The position numbers were made by a program, and so were the translations under genes. A stretch of DNA of 64,000 nt, taken from the NCBI RefSeq assembly GCF_913776365.1, contig NZ_CAJYMO010000024.1:1-64000 (forward strand), given 5' to 3'. Positions 9,343 to 22,314 of the stretch are shown piece by piece. This DNA comes from an uncultured Chryseobacterium sp. (GTDB lineage: Bacteria > Bacteroidota > Bacteroidia > Flavobacteriales > Weeksellaceae). The notes below the pieces were generated by a model. That model had not been told where the DNA came from, did not search any database, and saw only the letters and a list, made by a program, of their open reading frames with translations. The stretch's first letter is position 1. Every line of letters begins with the position of its first letter.

Positions 9343-11460
9343 ATGAAAAACATTCCTGTTTTGGCTGCCCTGCTGGTCTCCTCTTTACTTTGGTCTCAGG
9401 TAAAGAAAGACAGCATCCGTACTATTGAAAAAGTAGAAATCCTTGTTAAGAAAAAGCTGCTGGAAAGGAAAGCAGACCGGATGATCTTTAACGTGGAAGC
9501 TTCCATTGCTTCCCAGGGGATGGACGGTTCGGAAACCCTGGCCAATGTTCCCATGATCAGGGTGGATGAAACCCTCGGCACCATTTCGATTACAGGAAAA
9601 AGCAGCGTTGGCGTAATGATTAACGGCAGGATGCTGAATCTTTCCGGACAGGCCCTTTTGAATTACCTGAAATCGATCCGCTCGGAAAACATCGCCAAAA
9701 TAGAAGTCATTACCACACCTCCGGCAAAATACGAAGCCCAGGGAAACAGTGGACTGATCAATATCATCCTTAAAAAAAATCCAAACCTGGGATTCAGCGG
9801 CAGCCTTACCTCCAACCTGATCCAGCGAACCTATTCCGGATTCGGAAACACCGGGATGCTGAATTACCAGACCGAAAAGTTCAGCACCAGCCTGAAGCTT
9901 GTCTATTACGATTCCGCCAAACGTACAAATGAAAACTACAGCATCATCGGAGCTACACAGAATTACAGCAACTCCATCAGAAAAGATATGTGGAACGAAC
10001 TGACCCCCGCCATCAATATGTCTTACAAAATCAGTAAAAATTCCGAAGCCGGGTTTGAGTATATTTATGCCCACCAAAGATCGGGAATGGACATCGTTAA
10101 CACCACCCGGAACATCAGTCCAGACCTTACTGAAGAAATGCTTCTGACGAACACATTCCACCGCGAGAAGGAACCGACTCACACGCTAAGCGCCTATTAT
10201 GATCGCAAACTTGATTCATTAGGTAAAAAATTAAGTATTATGGGAAATTTCTATAAAAACAATTCCGATACGGAAGTGAATTTTTCTACGCAAAAATTCT
10301 CCGATACTACCGTTCAGGACGTAAAAACCCTTTCCCTGGTAGCGCCTCAGGTATTTTCCGTACAGGCAGACCTGGAGCTTCCTTTTTCCTTCGGGACCAT
10401 CGAGACCGGGGCAAAGTTTAACCAGTTTAAAAACAATTCCGATTTAAAATATTTCAATCTGACCGATAGCGGATACATCGCTGATGCAGCCAGAGCCAAT
10501 CTTTTTGAATATAAAGAGGAAAATTATGCCGCCTATTTCAGTTATGCCAAAAATTTCGGCGAACACTGGGAAACCAAAGCCGGACTTCGTTATGAAAATA
10601 CCCGGGCAGAAAGCTACACCCCTTCCACAGGTTCCGGCAATCAGTATCGGTATGGCCAATGGTTTCCGTCCGCCTATGTCTCGTATAAGAAAGATAAAAA
10701 TATTTTCAGCCTGGCGTATTCCAGAAGGATCAACCGTCCGGGAATGAGCAGCCTTAATCCGTTCCGCTGGTATTCCAATCCTTATTCCTATTCTTCCGGA
10801 AATCCTTTGCTTACGCCGTCTTATATCAATAATCTGGAACTGGGCTATACCTTCAACAATAAGCTGACAGCAAGTCTTTATTATCTCAGGCTGAAAAATG
10901 CATTCGGACAGGTTTCTTTCCAGGACGGCCTTTCGCAGATCTCGACGTATCTTAATTATTACAACACCAATTCGCTGGGTCTGAATATTTCTTATACCGA
11001 TACTTTTTTCAAACGCTGGGAATCTGCGATTGCGGTAAATGCAAGCAAACAGGCCTCTGAAATTTTCGGGTTGGATGCACAACCTCAGAAAGGAACTTCA
11101 TTCAGCTATTCGATCAATAATACCATTACTTTAAATAAAGCTAAAACCTTTGCTTTTTTCCTGAACTACGAACAAAGCCTCCCTTACAGAAACGTCAATT
11201 ATTATTTTCATAATTTCTCCGATCTTGCTTCAGGATTTAAAATTTCGCTGATGGATAAGCAGCTTCAGGTTAATACAACGGTTACCAATATCCTTGCCCA
11301 GCGGTACCGGGGAGAAATTTACTTCACCGGCAGCGTACAGTATATGAACAATTATTGGGACGGCAGAAGTTTCCGCCTGAGCGTAAACTATACCTTTGGA
11401 GGCCGGAAGAAGAAAATCCAGAAAAAAGCGATCAGGTTCGAGGAAAAAGACAGGGTATGA
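9343..11460 (+). CDS. outer membrane beta-barrel / TonB-dependent receptor-like protein
   Basis: Start at MKNIPVLAALLVSSLLWSQ; plug-like region (VMINGRMLNLSG, IEVITTPPAKYEAQGNSGLINIILKK) and beta-barrel C-terminus. Confidence 0.88.
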   Translation: MKNIPVLAALLVSSLLWSQVKKDSIRTIEKVEILVKKKLLERKADRMIFNVEASIASQGMDGSETLANVPMIRVDETLGTISITGKSSVGVMINGRMLNLSGQALLNYLKSIRSENIAKIEVITTPPAKYEAQGNSGLINIILKKNPNLGFSGSLTSNLIQRTYSGFGNTGMLNYQTEKFSTSLKLVYYDSAKRTNENYSIIGATQNYSNSIRKDMWNELTPAINMSYKISKNSEAGFEYIYAHQRSGMDIVNTTRNISPDLTEEMLLTNTFHREKEPTHTLSAYYDRKLDSLGKKLSIMGNFYKNNSDTEVNFSTQKFSDTTVQDVKTLSLVAPQVFSVQADLELPFSFGTIETGAKFNQFKNNSDLKYFNLTDSGYIADAARANLFEYKEENYAAYFSYAKNFGEHWETKAGLRYENTRAESYTPSTGSGNQYRYGQWFPSAYVSYKKDKNIFSLAYSRRINRPGMSSLNPFRWYSNPYSYSSGNPLLTPSYINNLELGYTFNNKLTASLYYLRLKNAFGQVSFQDGLSQISTYLNYYNTNSLGLNISYTDTFFKRWESAIAVNASKQASEIFGLDAQPQKGTSFSYSINNTITLNKAKTFAFFLNYEQSLPYRNVNYYFHNFSDLASGFKISLMDKQLQVNTTVTNILAQRYRGEIYFTGSVQYMNNYWDGRSFRLSVNYTFGGRKKKIQKKAIRFEEKDRV

Positions 11461-11744
11461 ATTATTAACCATATCCCAAAGGTCCAACGAAGTCAAAAGT
11501 CATAAGAGATCAATATAATACTTACCGAAGATGAACCATTTGGGAATAAAGAGTCTGCAAAAGTTTTAAAAATCGCTGATTCCATTCCGCAGGAGATAAA
11601 TACCTGTAAGAATGGTTTCATGACCTGCTTTTAGATTGAAGATGCTGATACTTATTTATTTGACCTTAATCAGTTATAAATTTCCCGGATCGCCTGTAAC
11701 AAAATCTGTTTTCCAGTGTCTAATTATTATACTTAAAAAACAAT

Positions 11745-13973
11745 ATGAAAAAAACAATTATTACTTTATCTTTTCTGAGTGTGGCTTTTGCTTCCGCCCA
11801 GGAGAAAAATAATAATCCGACAACTAAGGAAAAGCAGATTGAAGGCGTCGTAATCACCAAAACTAAAAAAGCCGTTGAGCAAAAGGCAGACCGTACGATT
11901 TTTGATTTTTCGGAACAGCCCCAACTGAATAACGGTAATGTTCTAGAAGGAATCAAGAAGCTTCCGGGGCTGATATCAACCGATATCGCGGGAATGATGT
12001 ACCAGGGAAAATTACTGGATGTTTATCTCAACGGCAGGCCTCTGAATATTACCTCCAACGAGCTGAATTCTTTTCTGGAAGGAATGCCTGCCAATTCGGT
12101 AGACCGGATCGAAGTCATCACCCAGCCCGGCGCGGAATTCCCGGCAACTTCCGGCGGTGCAATCATGAACATCATCACCAACAAAAATGCCAATAAATAT
12201 TTAACCGCTACTTATTCCGGAAATTACTCGTTCACAAATTATGACAAGTTCAGAAGCAGAACGAGCAATTCCTTAAATTTAAATGCCAGAAACAAAATCT
12301 TCGGCTGGCAGCTGAACATCGGCCAGAATTACCGCGAAAGCATGCTGAGCACTGATCAGGATAACTTGCTTCACAGCAATACCGACCGTTACGGCAGAGG
12401 CTATTTTGCAAAATCGGGAATCACTTTTGATCTGGGACAGGACCGGCTGCTTTTGAACTATGATATTTACCATAACAATAATGACAATTATACTTTAAGT
12501 GATGGTTTAGCAGATATCCTGACCCAAAGAAATCCTGATATTTATAAAGAAGGAAAGTATGATTCATATGATGCTGCCAACACCAACAATGTCCGCCAGG
12601 AAGCTGTAGTAACTTATCAGAAACGGTTTTCTGACAAAGCACAGAAACTGGATTTCCAGTTCGGATTTACAAAATCTGACAGTAAGTTTGACCAGAACAA
12701 TGTTTTCAGAGACATTACTTTTCTGGATAATCCTGACCAGACAATAAGAACTTCTCTGGGAAATCTTTTGAACAATACCTCGGACATGAGAATCGCCAAC
12801 TTCAAAGTTGATTATTCCCAGCCTATCAAGCTGATGGACGGTGGTAAAGTAAGCTTTGGAGGATTGTACGAGCACCAGCAGTTTGACACGGAAAGCAAAG
12901 GATTAACGAATCTCGAATACACGAGACAAACCACCGCCACCTACCTGGAATTGCAGGCCAAGCTGAAGAAGTTTGATTTCATTCTGGGAACCCGTGCGGA
13001 GAATTATGACATTTCGGGAATTACCCGGTATTATGACCAGAAAAATAACAACAGGCTTACAGAAGCAGATTTACGGCCTTTCAACCGGTTCAAGCTGTTC
13101 CCGAATGCCAGCGTTCAGTATAACCTGATGGAACAGGTACATGTGACGGCTAATTACAATAAAAAGATCAGCCTGCCGAGTATTTCCGCCCTGAACCCGA
13201 ATAACGTTACCTTCCAGGGTCCGAATACCCAGGTTACGGGTAATCCGAACCTACAGCCGACAATCTTTGACAATTATGAATTGAAAATTTCAGCTTTCGA
13301 TTACGCCTTCATCGGATATAGTGTGAGTTCTGCGAAGAACCAGGTGGCCCAGATTATCCGAAGAGAAGGAAAGAATATCTTCAATGAACAGATCAATATT
13401 GCCGATATGAAAATCCATAATTTCAATGTCGGGCTGCCGGTACCGTTCATGATTTTCAGCAAACCGTTGAGCGAGATTATGAAGTTTAATTTCAATCCGG
13501 ACAAGATCAACTTTATGTATCTCTACGCCGGCTATCAGAAACATGACATTGCCAATCTGGACAATAAAGGTTTCTGGATTTTCAACATCATGACACAGAT
13601 TATCCTGCCAAAGGAAATCAAGCTGACCGCCAATTACAGCTATCTGACGCCAAAAGCCGGATATTTCTATTTTACGGCAGAAAAACCGTTCAACAACTCA
13701 TTTGATCTGACGCTGACGAAGAAATTTATGGATAACCGCTTAACGGTTTCCGTATTTGCGAATGATATTTTTAACGGACAGGTAATGCAGGTACGATCCA
13801 ATCCGCCTCTAGGCCAATCGGTGTATATGTACAATAAATACGATACGAGAAACTTCGGAGTATCGGTAAACTATAAAATCCCGACCCGGAACAAGCTGGC
13901 GAAGGAAGACCAGAGCATCCTGAAAGAAAGTAAAAAGGATGACAATGGCGGAATGGTGCCGCAAGGACAGTAA
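11745..13973 (+). CDS. outer membrane beta-barrel / TonB-dependent receptor-like protein
   Basis: Signal peptide; IEVITQPGAEFPATSGGAIMNIITNK plug-like region; about 30 bp before a terminator. Confidence 0.88.
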   Translation: MKKTIITLSFLSVAFASAQEKNNNPTTKEKQIEGVVITKTKKAVEQKADRTIFDFSEQPQLNNGNVLEGIKKLPGLISTDIAGMMYQGKLLDVYLNGRPLNITSNELNSFLEGMPANSVDRIEVITQPGAEFPATSGGAIMNIITNKNANKYLTATYSGNYSFTNYDKFRSRTSNSLNLNARNKIFGWQLNIGQNYRESMLSTDQDNLLHSNTDRYGRGYFAKSGITFDLGQDRLLLNYDIYHNNNDNYTLSDGLADILTQRNPDIYKEGKYDSYDAANTNNVRQEAVVTYQKRFSDKAQKLDFQFGFTKSDSKFDQNNVFRDITFLDNPDQTIRTSLGNLLNNTSDMRIANFKVDYSQPIKLMDGGKVSFGGLYEHQQFDTESKGLTNLEYTRQTTATYLELQAKLKKFDFILGTRAENYDISGITRYYDQKNNNRLTEADLRPFNRFKLFPNASVQYNLMEQVHVTANYNKKISLPSISALNPNNVTFQGPNTQVTGNPNLQPTIFDNYELKISAFDYAFIGYSVSSAKNQVAQIIRREGKNIFNEQINIADMKIHNFNVGLPVPFMIFSKPLSEIMKFNFNPDKINFMYLYAGYQKHDIANLDNKGFWIFNIMTQIILPKEIKLTANYSYLTPKAGYFYFTAEKPFNNSFDLTLTKKFMDNRLTVSVFANDIFNGQVMQVRSNPPLGQSVYMYNKYDTRNFGVSVNYKIPTRNKLAKEDQSILKESKKDDNGGMVPQGQ

Positions 13974-13997
13974 TCCGGTTTGAACAGATAAATAATG

Positions 13998-14030
13998 AAC
14001 CCTTTTAATGTATATAATTAAAGGGGTTTA
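13998..14030 (+). terminator. intrinsic terminator
   Basis: AACCCTTTTAAT-gtatata-ATTAAAGGGGTT followed by TA-rich tract. Confidence 0.7.
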
Positions 14031-14133
14031 TTGTATCACGCAGGATCTTATTTCCGTCATTAAAAAAAACTTAATTTCACTTTTAGCGTACCTGAGAAAA
14101 AACATTTTTCTCTATTTTTAAAGAAAATTCAGC

Positions 14134-14832
14134 ATGGCAAAAATGAAAACACAAGAAAGCTTTTTCTTAAAACTTAATCCGGTGAAGAGAGGCATCATCA
14201 GCCTGCTGGCTGCAACGTTGGTTTTCTTTTTGATTTTCAGGCTGGACCTGAAACCGCTGATTATGCTTATTTTTTGCTGGCTGGCCTTTTCCCTCGTTTT
14301 TCTTTTCCTGGACTGGCAGGTGATTCTGCACCGGAAAGTGGATAAGATCCGTAAAAAAGCCAGAGACGATGACGGCAATGCCGTTTTTGTTTTTACGACC
14401 ATTATCGTTGCCTGCTTTGCGAGTATGTTTGCCATATTTTTCCTGGTTACCTCCAAAGACAAAGGCGTGCAGAAAGAAATCTACTTCCTCCCGGCTATTC
14501 TGGGCGCAATGATCCTTTCCTGGATTATGGTACAGACCCAATACATCTTCCATTATGCCCGGGAATATTATGATGAAGATCCTTCCGGCAAAAAAGAGGA
14601 GACCGGCGGCCTTAAATTTCCGACCGAAGACGAAAACGAAGTCTACCATCCGGATTATATGGATTTTGCATATTATTCTTTCTGCATGGGCTGTACTTTT
14701 CAGGTTTCCGACGTGAGCATTACTTCCAGGAATTTAAGAAAAATAACCATGCTCCACGGGCTGCTTGCGTTTTTCATGAATACTTTTGTCGTGGCACTGA
14801 CCATCAACCTGGTTGCCGGGCTTAACGGATAA
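14134..14832 (+). CDS. DUF1345 family membrane protein
   Basis: 232 aa, multiple TM segments, YYSFCMGCTFQVSDVSITSRNLRKITMLHGLLAFFMNT motif. Confidence 0.85.
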   Translation: MAKMKTQESFFLKLNPVKRGIISLLAATLVFFLIFRLDLKPLIMLIFCWLAFSLVFLFLDWQVILHRKVDKIRKKARDDDGNAVFVFTTIIVACFASMFAIFFLVTSKDKGVQKEIYFLPAILGAMILSWIMVQTQYIFHYAREYYDEDPSGKKEETGGLKFPTEDENEVYHPDYMDFAYYSFCMGCTFQVSDVSITSRNLRKITMLHGLLAFFMNTFVVALTINLVAGLNG

Positions 14833-14960
14833 GGAAATCTGCTAAACAGATATTGCTCCTTTGGAGCAAAAAAAATAAGGTTTGTTAATTAAGCCGTTTG
14901 GTTGTAATTACCTGGCAAAAGCTCCAGTCCAAATCTTCCAACATTTTACTCGAATAAGAT

Positions 14961-15123
14961 TGACGCAAAGCTGATAATTGTTCTTATTATTTATAAAGTG
15001 AGCAAAGCGAAGCGGCAAAGCCGCTGATGAAGCGGATAGATTATGCGCGCGCTTCATCAGATCAGCTCGCTGATCTTTCTTTGCCTTCTCATCTCAGCAT
15101 TAGGAAAAGTAAACTTTGCGTTA
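14961..15123. repeat. small inverted-repeat-bounded element with internal hairpins
   Basis: TGACGCAAAG (14961-14970) versus CTTTGCGTTA (15114-15123) inverted ends; internal GATGAAGCG...CGCTTCATC and GATCAG-CTCG-CTGATC hairpins. Confidence 0.5.
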
Positions 15124-15232
15124 AAAAATCGAATAAGAATAGAATTACAAGTAAATCTGGAACCAGAGCGCTTGGTCTGATAAACAGAACCTCCAGCATC
15201 CAGCTTCCCTCTTCCAGCCCCTTATATTCTGT

Positions 15233-15943
15233 CTAAAAATCAATCGTCTGAAAATTCCAGTTAAATGTATCAACCAAAGTCAGCTTGTTCATGGGCACAG
15301 GCAGATCTGTGATGATATTTAATGCTAAATTGGCCATCATGCTTCCGACCATTCCCGGCAAAGCACCCAGTACCCCCAGGCTGTCACAGTCAGGAAGATT
15401 TTCATCTGAAGGCGGCTCCGGGAAAATATCCCTGAGGTTTTTACTTCCGTGAATATTAAAAACGGCAACCTGGCCGGAAAACCCGAGAATGCTTCCGTAG
15501 ACCAAAGGTTTTTCTAATTTTACACAAGTGTCATTTACCAGATATCGTGTTGTGAAATTATCGGAACCGTCAACAATAATATCATAGCCTGAAATCAGCT
15601 CTTCTGCATTTGAAGCATCTATTTTTACATGATGCTTAATAAAACTGACCTGATGATTAAGGTTTTTAACGAATTCTCCCGCACTTTCCACTTTGGAAAT
15701 GCCGACTGAATATTCATTATGGATGACCTGCCGGTTCAAATTATGCAGTTCCACCTCATCAAAATCCACCACGCCTATTGTACCGACACCTGCCGCTGAC
15801 AGATACTGGATGACCGGACTGCCCAAACCACCTGCTCCGATAACCAGGACTTTGGCATTCATGATTTTCCGCTGGCCTTCCAGCCCGATTTCCTCGATGA
15901 AAATCTGACGGCTGTAGCGTTCAAAAATATCTTCACCTTTCAT
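15233..15943 (-). CDS. thiF: ThiF/MoeB/HesA-family adenylyltransferase
   Basis: VLVIGAGGLGSPVIQYLSAAGVGTIGVVDFDEVELHNLNRQ; next to thiH/thiG. Confidence 0.9.
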   Translation of the reverse strand: MKGEDIFERYSRQIFIEEIGLEGQRKIMNAKVLVIGAGGLGSPVIQYLSAAGVGTIGVVDFDEVELHNLNRQVIHNEYSVGISKVESAGEFVKNLNHQVSFIKHHVKIDASNAEELISGYDIIVDGSDNFTTRYLVNDTCVKLEKPLVYGSILGFSGQVAVFNIHGSKNLRDIFPEPPSDENLPDCDSLGVLGALPGMVGSMMANLALNIITDLPVPMNKLTLVDTFNWNFQTIDF

Positions 15944-16097
15944 TTTTTATAATTTTAAACCTTTAGAATTGACTTCAGGATGAAAGAAATAGTAAGTCTT
16001 CGCAAGCGAACAAATTAAGCTTACTCCATTATTAACTATGAATTCGAAGTAAAAATCAGCTGAACTGGTATTCAATTATTACCATCTTATCAATTGC

Positions 16098-16150
16098 GTC
16101 GGGCTTTAGCCCGACATAAAAAATTGTAATTTCAAATTGGCTTCAGCCAA
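16098..16150. repeat. pair of REP-like hairpins in the thiF-thiH gap
   Basis: GTCGGGC-TTTA-GCCCGAC (16098-16115) and TTGGCT-TC-AGCCAA (16137-16150). Confidence 0.65.
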
Positions 16151-16297
16151 AACTTATTGTGATTTTGACTCATCCAATTATTATCCGACATGTAGCAGAT
16201 GGACTCAAGCCTATTTCTATTGATATTTGCATTTGTACATACACTTACACTTAACTCACATTGATAAGCTTAAGTATTTCATAATACATTGATGGTT

Positions 16298-17425
16298 TCA
16301 TTTGTTGTCTATTCTGCTATACACTACATCCCAGTCTTTCATGACAGGATCGTAGCCTGCCTTCCTGATCACATTTTTTATTTCTTCCATGCTTCTTTCA
16401 TCACTGGTTTCAAACTGTTCCAGCGATTCTTTATCAACGGCATATCCGCCGGGATTGGTTTTTGAAGCCGCACTCATTGCGGTGGCTCCCAATGAAACAA
16501 TATGGTTTCTAAAAGTTTCGTTTTCCCTGGTAGAAATGGAAATTTCAAGATCTTCATTCCAGATACGGTAGGCACAAATTAACTGCAGCAGATCTCTGTC
16601 GGACATGATAAAATTAGGCTCGATGATTCCTTCCGCAGGCCGCAGTCTTGGGAATGATACGGAAAACTTAGATTTCCAGTACTGCTTCTGAAGATAATCG
16701 ATATGGAGCGCGTTGAAAAAGCTGTCGACCCTCCAGTCCTCCAATCCGAGCAGAACGCCGAGCCCCATTTTATGGATTCCGGCCTTTCCGATCCGGTCAG
16801 GGGTTTCCAGGCGGAAACCAAAGTTTGACTTTTTCCCTTTCGGATGGTATTCTTTGTATACTTCCTGATGGTACGTTTCCTGATAAACCAGGACGGCATG
16901 CACTCCCGCGTCATGAAGCTGGCTATATTCTTCTTCCGACAACGGCTGAACTTCGATGGAAATATTCGCGAAGTGCGGCTTTAATAATGTGATGGCATTC
17001 AGAAAATAGTTAATTCCAACCGTCCTATTGGCTTCTCCGCTCACGAGCAGTAGATGATTTACGCCCATCGATTTCAAAACCGAGGCTTCCATCATCAGTT
17101 CCGTATCTGACAGGGTTTTCCGTTTAATAGAATTATCCAGGCTGAAGCCGCAGTAAGTACAAATATTCTGGCATTCGTTGCTGAGGTACAGCGGCGCATA
17201 CAGCTGGATCGTTTTCCCGAAACGTTTCCGGGTAAGCTGCTGTGCCATCCGCGCCATAGTTTCCAGTTTTCCGGCAGCCACGGGAGAAATAAGATTCAGA
17301 AAATCATCAATAGTCCGGTTGCTTTTCTGAAGGCTTTTTTCAACATCAGCCCGTGTTACTTTTTCCAGCCTTGATTTGATTTCATCCCATTGATACTGTT
17401 CAAAAACAGTTGTAAAACTTTTCAT
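16298..17425 (-). CDS. thiH: 2-iminoacetate synthase ThiH (radical SAM)
   Basis: YLSNECQNICTYCGFSLDN radical SAM motif; synteny with thiG. Confidence 0.95.
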   Translation of the reverse strand: MKSFTTVFEQYQWDEIKSRLEKVTRADVEKSLQKSNRTIDDFLNLISPVAAGKLETMARMAQQLTRKRFGKTIQLYAPLYLSNECQNICTYCGFSLDNSIKRKTLSDTELMMEASVLKSMGVNHLLLVSGEANRTVGINYFLNAITLLKPHFANISIEVQPLSEEEYSQLHDAGVHAVLVYQETYHQEVYKEYHPKGKKSNFGFRLETPDRIGKAGIHKMGLGVLLGLEDWRVDSFFNALHIDYLQKQYWKSKFSVSFPRLRPAEGIIEPNFIMSDRDLLQLICAYRIWNEDLEISISTRENETFRNHIVSLGATAMSAASKTNPGGYAVDKESLEQFETSDERSMEEIKNVIRKAGYDPVMKDWDVVYSRIDNK

Positions 17426-17434
17426 GCTTCAGAT

Positions 17435-18211
17435 TTAATCAAACAAAAAAGAAGTCAGCGGACTTGATGCTTCCGCATGTTTTGAAACTGCTCCCAACCC
17501 CGCTTCATACGCTCTTCTGCCGGCAATAACGCCTTCCTTAAAAGCCAGGGCCATTCCCACAGGATCTCCGGCCACGGCAATCGCTGTATTTACCAGTACC
17601 GCATCAGCACCCATTTCCATTGCTTTCGCTGCGTCAGACGGAGCCCCGATTCCTGCATCAACCACTACGGGAACATTGCTCTGGCCAATGATAATTTCTA
17701 AAAAATCCAGGGTTTTCAAACCTTTATTGGTTCCAATCGGCGCTCCCAACGGCATAACGACTGCTGTACCAACATCTTCTAAACGTTTGCACAACACCGG
17801 ATCGGCATGAATGTAAGGCATAACAATGAATCCTAATTTAGCCAGTTCTTCCGTTGCATACAAGGTTTCAATCGGGTCCGGCAGCAGGTATTTCGGATCG
17901 GGATGGATCTCCAGTTTCACCCAGTTGGTTTCCAGGGCTTCCCTTGCTAATTGGGCGGCCAATACTGCTTCTTTCGCTGTCCTTGCGCCTGAAGTATTCG
18001 GTAAAAGATGGGTTCCGGCCGGTTTCAGGGCATTCAGAAGATCATCTTCCGGAGATTGGGAATCAATCCTTTTTAAAGCCATGGTTACCATTTCACTCCC
18101 TGAAGCAATGATGGAATCCGTCATTTCCGAAAGGTTTCCGAATTTGCCCGTTCCCAGAAACAGTCTCGATTCAAAAGTCCGGCCGGCAATTATTAAATTC
18201 TGATTATTCAT
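17435..18211 (-). CDS. thiG: thiazole synthase
   Basis: [38 protein letters not shown], 258 aa. Confidence 0.97.
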   Translation of the reverse strand: MNNQNLIIAGRTFESRLFLGTGKFGNLSEMTDSIIASGSEMVTMALKRIDSQSPEDDLLNALKPAGTHLLPNTSGARTAKEAVLAAQLAREALETNWVKLEIHPDPKYLLPDPIETLYATEELAKLGFIVMPYIHADPVLCKRLEDVGTAVVMPLGAPIGTNKGLKTLDFLEIIIGQSNVPVVVDAGIGAPSDAAKAMEMGADAVLVNTAIAVAGDPVGMALAFKEGVIAGRRAYEAGLGAVSKHAEASSPLTSFLFD

Positions 18212-18229
18212 AGGTAAATTTTATCTGTT

Positions 18230-18862
18230 TTATAAAGTCATGGAATCCTGGTACAATGCAGTCCTGAATGCACTGACGAGGGATGGCCGGGAAGTAATCA
18301 GTCCCGAAACCGCTACTCCGTAAATCCCGGATTGCTGTAACCGTTCGGTATCTTCTAAAAGAACACCGCCGATGGCAAATATTTTGGGAATTTCTATTGA
18401 TTTTTCCCGAAGGTCCCGAATGATTTTTTCATAGCCTTCGAAACCCAGGATCGGGCTCAGATGTTCTTTGGTTGAGGTAAAACGTAAAGGTCCCAGGCCA
18501 ATATAGTCGCAGGACTCTGCCATTCTCTGAAGTACATCCGAAAACATGTTAGCCGTACCGCCGATGATTTTATTTTCGCCCAGAATCTGCCTGGCCTTTT
18601 CCACAGCAGTGTCTTTCAACCCGAGATGGACGCCATCCGCATCTATATCCTTTGCTACTTGAACATGATCGTTGATGATGCACACGGCATTGTACTCTGA
18701 GCAGAGTTTCATCGATTGTTCACAGAGAATTGTCAGCTCTTCCTGAGAAGCATTTTTCCAGCGGACCTGTACCCATTGTACACCGTTATTTAAGGCCTTT
18801 TTAATATTGAATTCCTGTTCGGCTTTTGTGACGCCCTGGGATATGTATTGTAATTTTTCCAT
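18230..18862 (-). CDS. thiE: thiamine phosphate synthase
   Basis: WVQVRWKN, CIINDHVQVAKDIDADGVHLG, YIGLGPLRFTSTK; likely start at MEKLQY. Confidence 0.92.
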   Translation of the reverse strand: MEKLQYISQGVTKAEQEFNIKKALNNGVQWVQVRWKNASQEELTILCEQSMKLCSEYNAVCIINDHVQVAKDIDADGVHLGLKDTAVEKARQILGENKIIGGTANMFSDVLQRMAESCDYIGLGPLRFTSTKEHLSPILGFEGYEKIIRDLREKSIEIPKIFAIGGVLLEDTERLQQSGIYGVAVSGLITSRPSLVSAFRTALYQDSMTL

Positions 18863-18910
18863 TTTTTTATTTTTACTGTAAAGAGGCACCTGATTTCTCA
18901 ACCGCTTATT

Positions 18911-19626
18911 TCAGGAATGAAATCCCAGTAAGCCGGGAGTGCCCGTTAAAAAATGCCCGATGTAATCTTTTCCTTTTCGGCAGGCCGTTTCAAGGTCTTC
19001 TCCTTTCGCCAGATACGCCGCCACTGCAGATGACAGCACACAACCTGAACCATGTTTCGGATAATAGACGGATGACGTATCACCGGGCCGAAGGGAAATC
19101 TCTTCTCCGTTATTGACCAGAATATCCGTTCCTAAAAGATCTTCCCGATGTCCTCCTTTGATGAGCACAGCGCATGAAGACGCCGGGTTTTCAAACAGTC
19201 CGTTCTTTTGCAAAACCTGATATTCATGATAATTGGGGGTAATCAGATCAAACCTGTTTAACATATTTTTTACGTTTGAAATCGTATTCAAATCAAAAAA
19301 AGCAAACTCAGACGTACTTTTCAGCACCGGATCCCAGACTATTTTAGCCTGAGGAGCGTTGATCGCAGTTACTTTTAAGATCTCATTTAAAAATGCAGCG
19401 TCTTTTACCACCCCAATTTTTACTGCCTGGACAGGATAACTTTTCATCAGCACTTCCATTGTTGATACAATCTCATCCAACGGCTGCCATTCCAGGCCCA
19501 GGCATTGGGAACCGGTCTGGATCGTCATCGCTGTACACACCGCCAATCCCTGGACTTTCAGCTGTTCAAAAGTTTTGATATCGGCCAGGATTCCGGCTCC
19601 GCCACTTGGGTCGAAACCGGCAACTG

Positions 19627-19654
<28 letters not shown>
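18911..19654 (-). CDS. thiD: hydroxymethylpyrimidine/phosphomethylpyrimidine kinase
   Basis: TVAGFDPSGGAGILADIKTFEQ, KHGSGCVLSSAVAAYLAKG. Confidence 0.95.
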
Positions 19655-22034
<2,380 letters not shown>

Positions 22035-22043
22035 TTATGAGGA

Positions 22044-22250
22044 TTAACCGCCCTGAGTGGCAGTAATGATTAAAATTGAATCTTTGTCATTGAGCAATGT
22101 TTCCGCCCAGAAATGCTGCGGAACAATATGGTTGTTGAGGGCTACAGCGATGCCTTTCCGCTTTTGGGGAAGTTCCATAGCCAATAATGCTTCCAGCGTG
22201 GCGGGAAGTACATCAAAAATTTTCCGGGTGTGGTTGATTGTGAGTTCCAT
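22044..22250 (-). CDS. thiS: sulfur carrier protein ThiS
   Basis: MELTINHTRKIF...ITATQGG; C-terminal Gly-Gly; start chosen at MELTIN. Confidence 0.9.
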   Translation of the reverse strand: MELTINHTRKIFDVLPATLEALLAMELPQKRKGIAVALNNHIVPQHFWAETLLNDKDSILIITATQGG

Positions 22251-22314
22251 TCCTAAATTTTTACATACTTTAGGAATGCCCATGACAGTACAAGAGAATG
22301 TACGGCAAAGTCAT

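Noticed and set aside
9385-10182. 265-aa ORF antisense to the outer-membrane protein gene
   Set aside because: Shadow ORF; no domain features
15027-15236. 69-aa ORF after DUF1345
   Set aside because: Lies across the inverted-repeat element and hairpins; likely fortuitous
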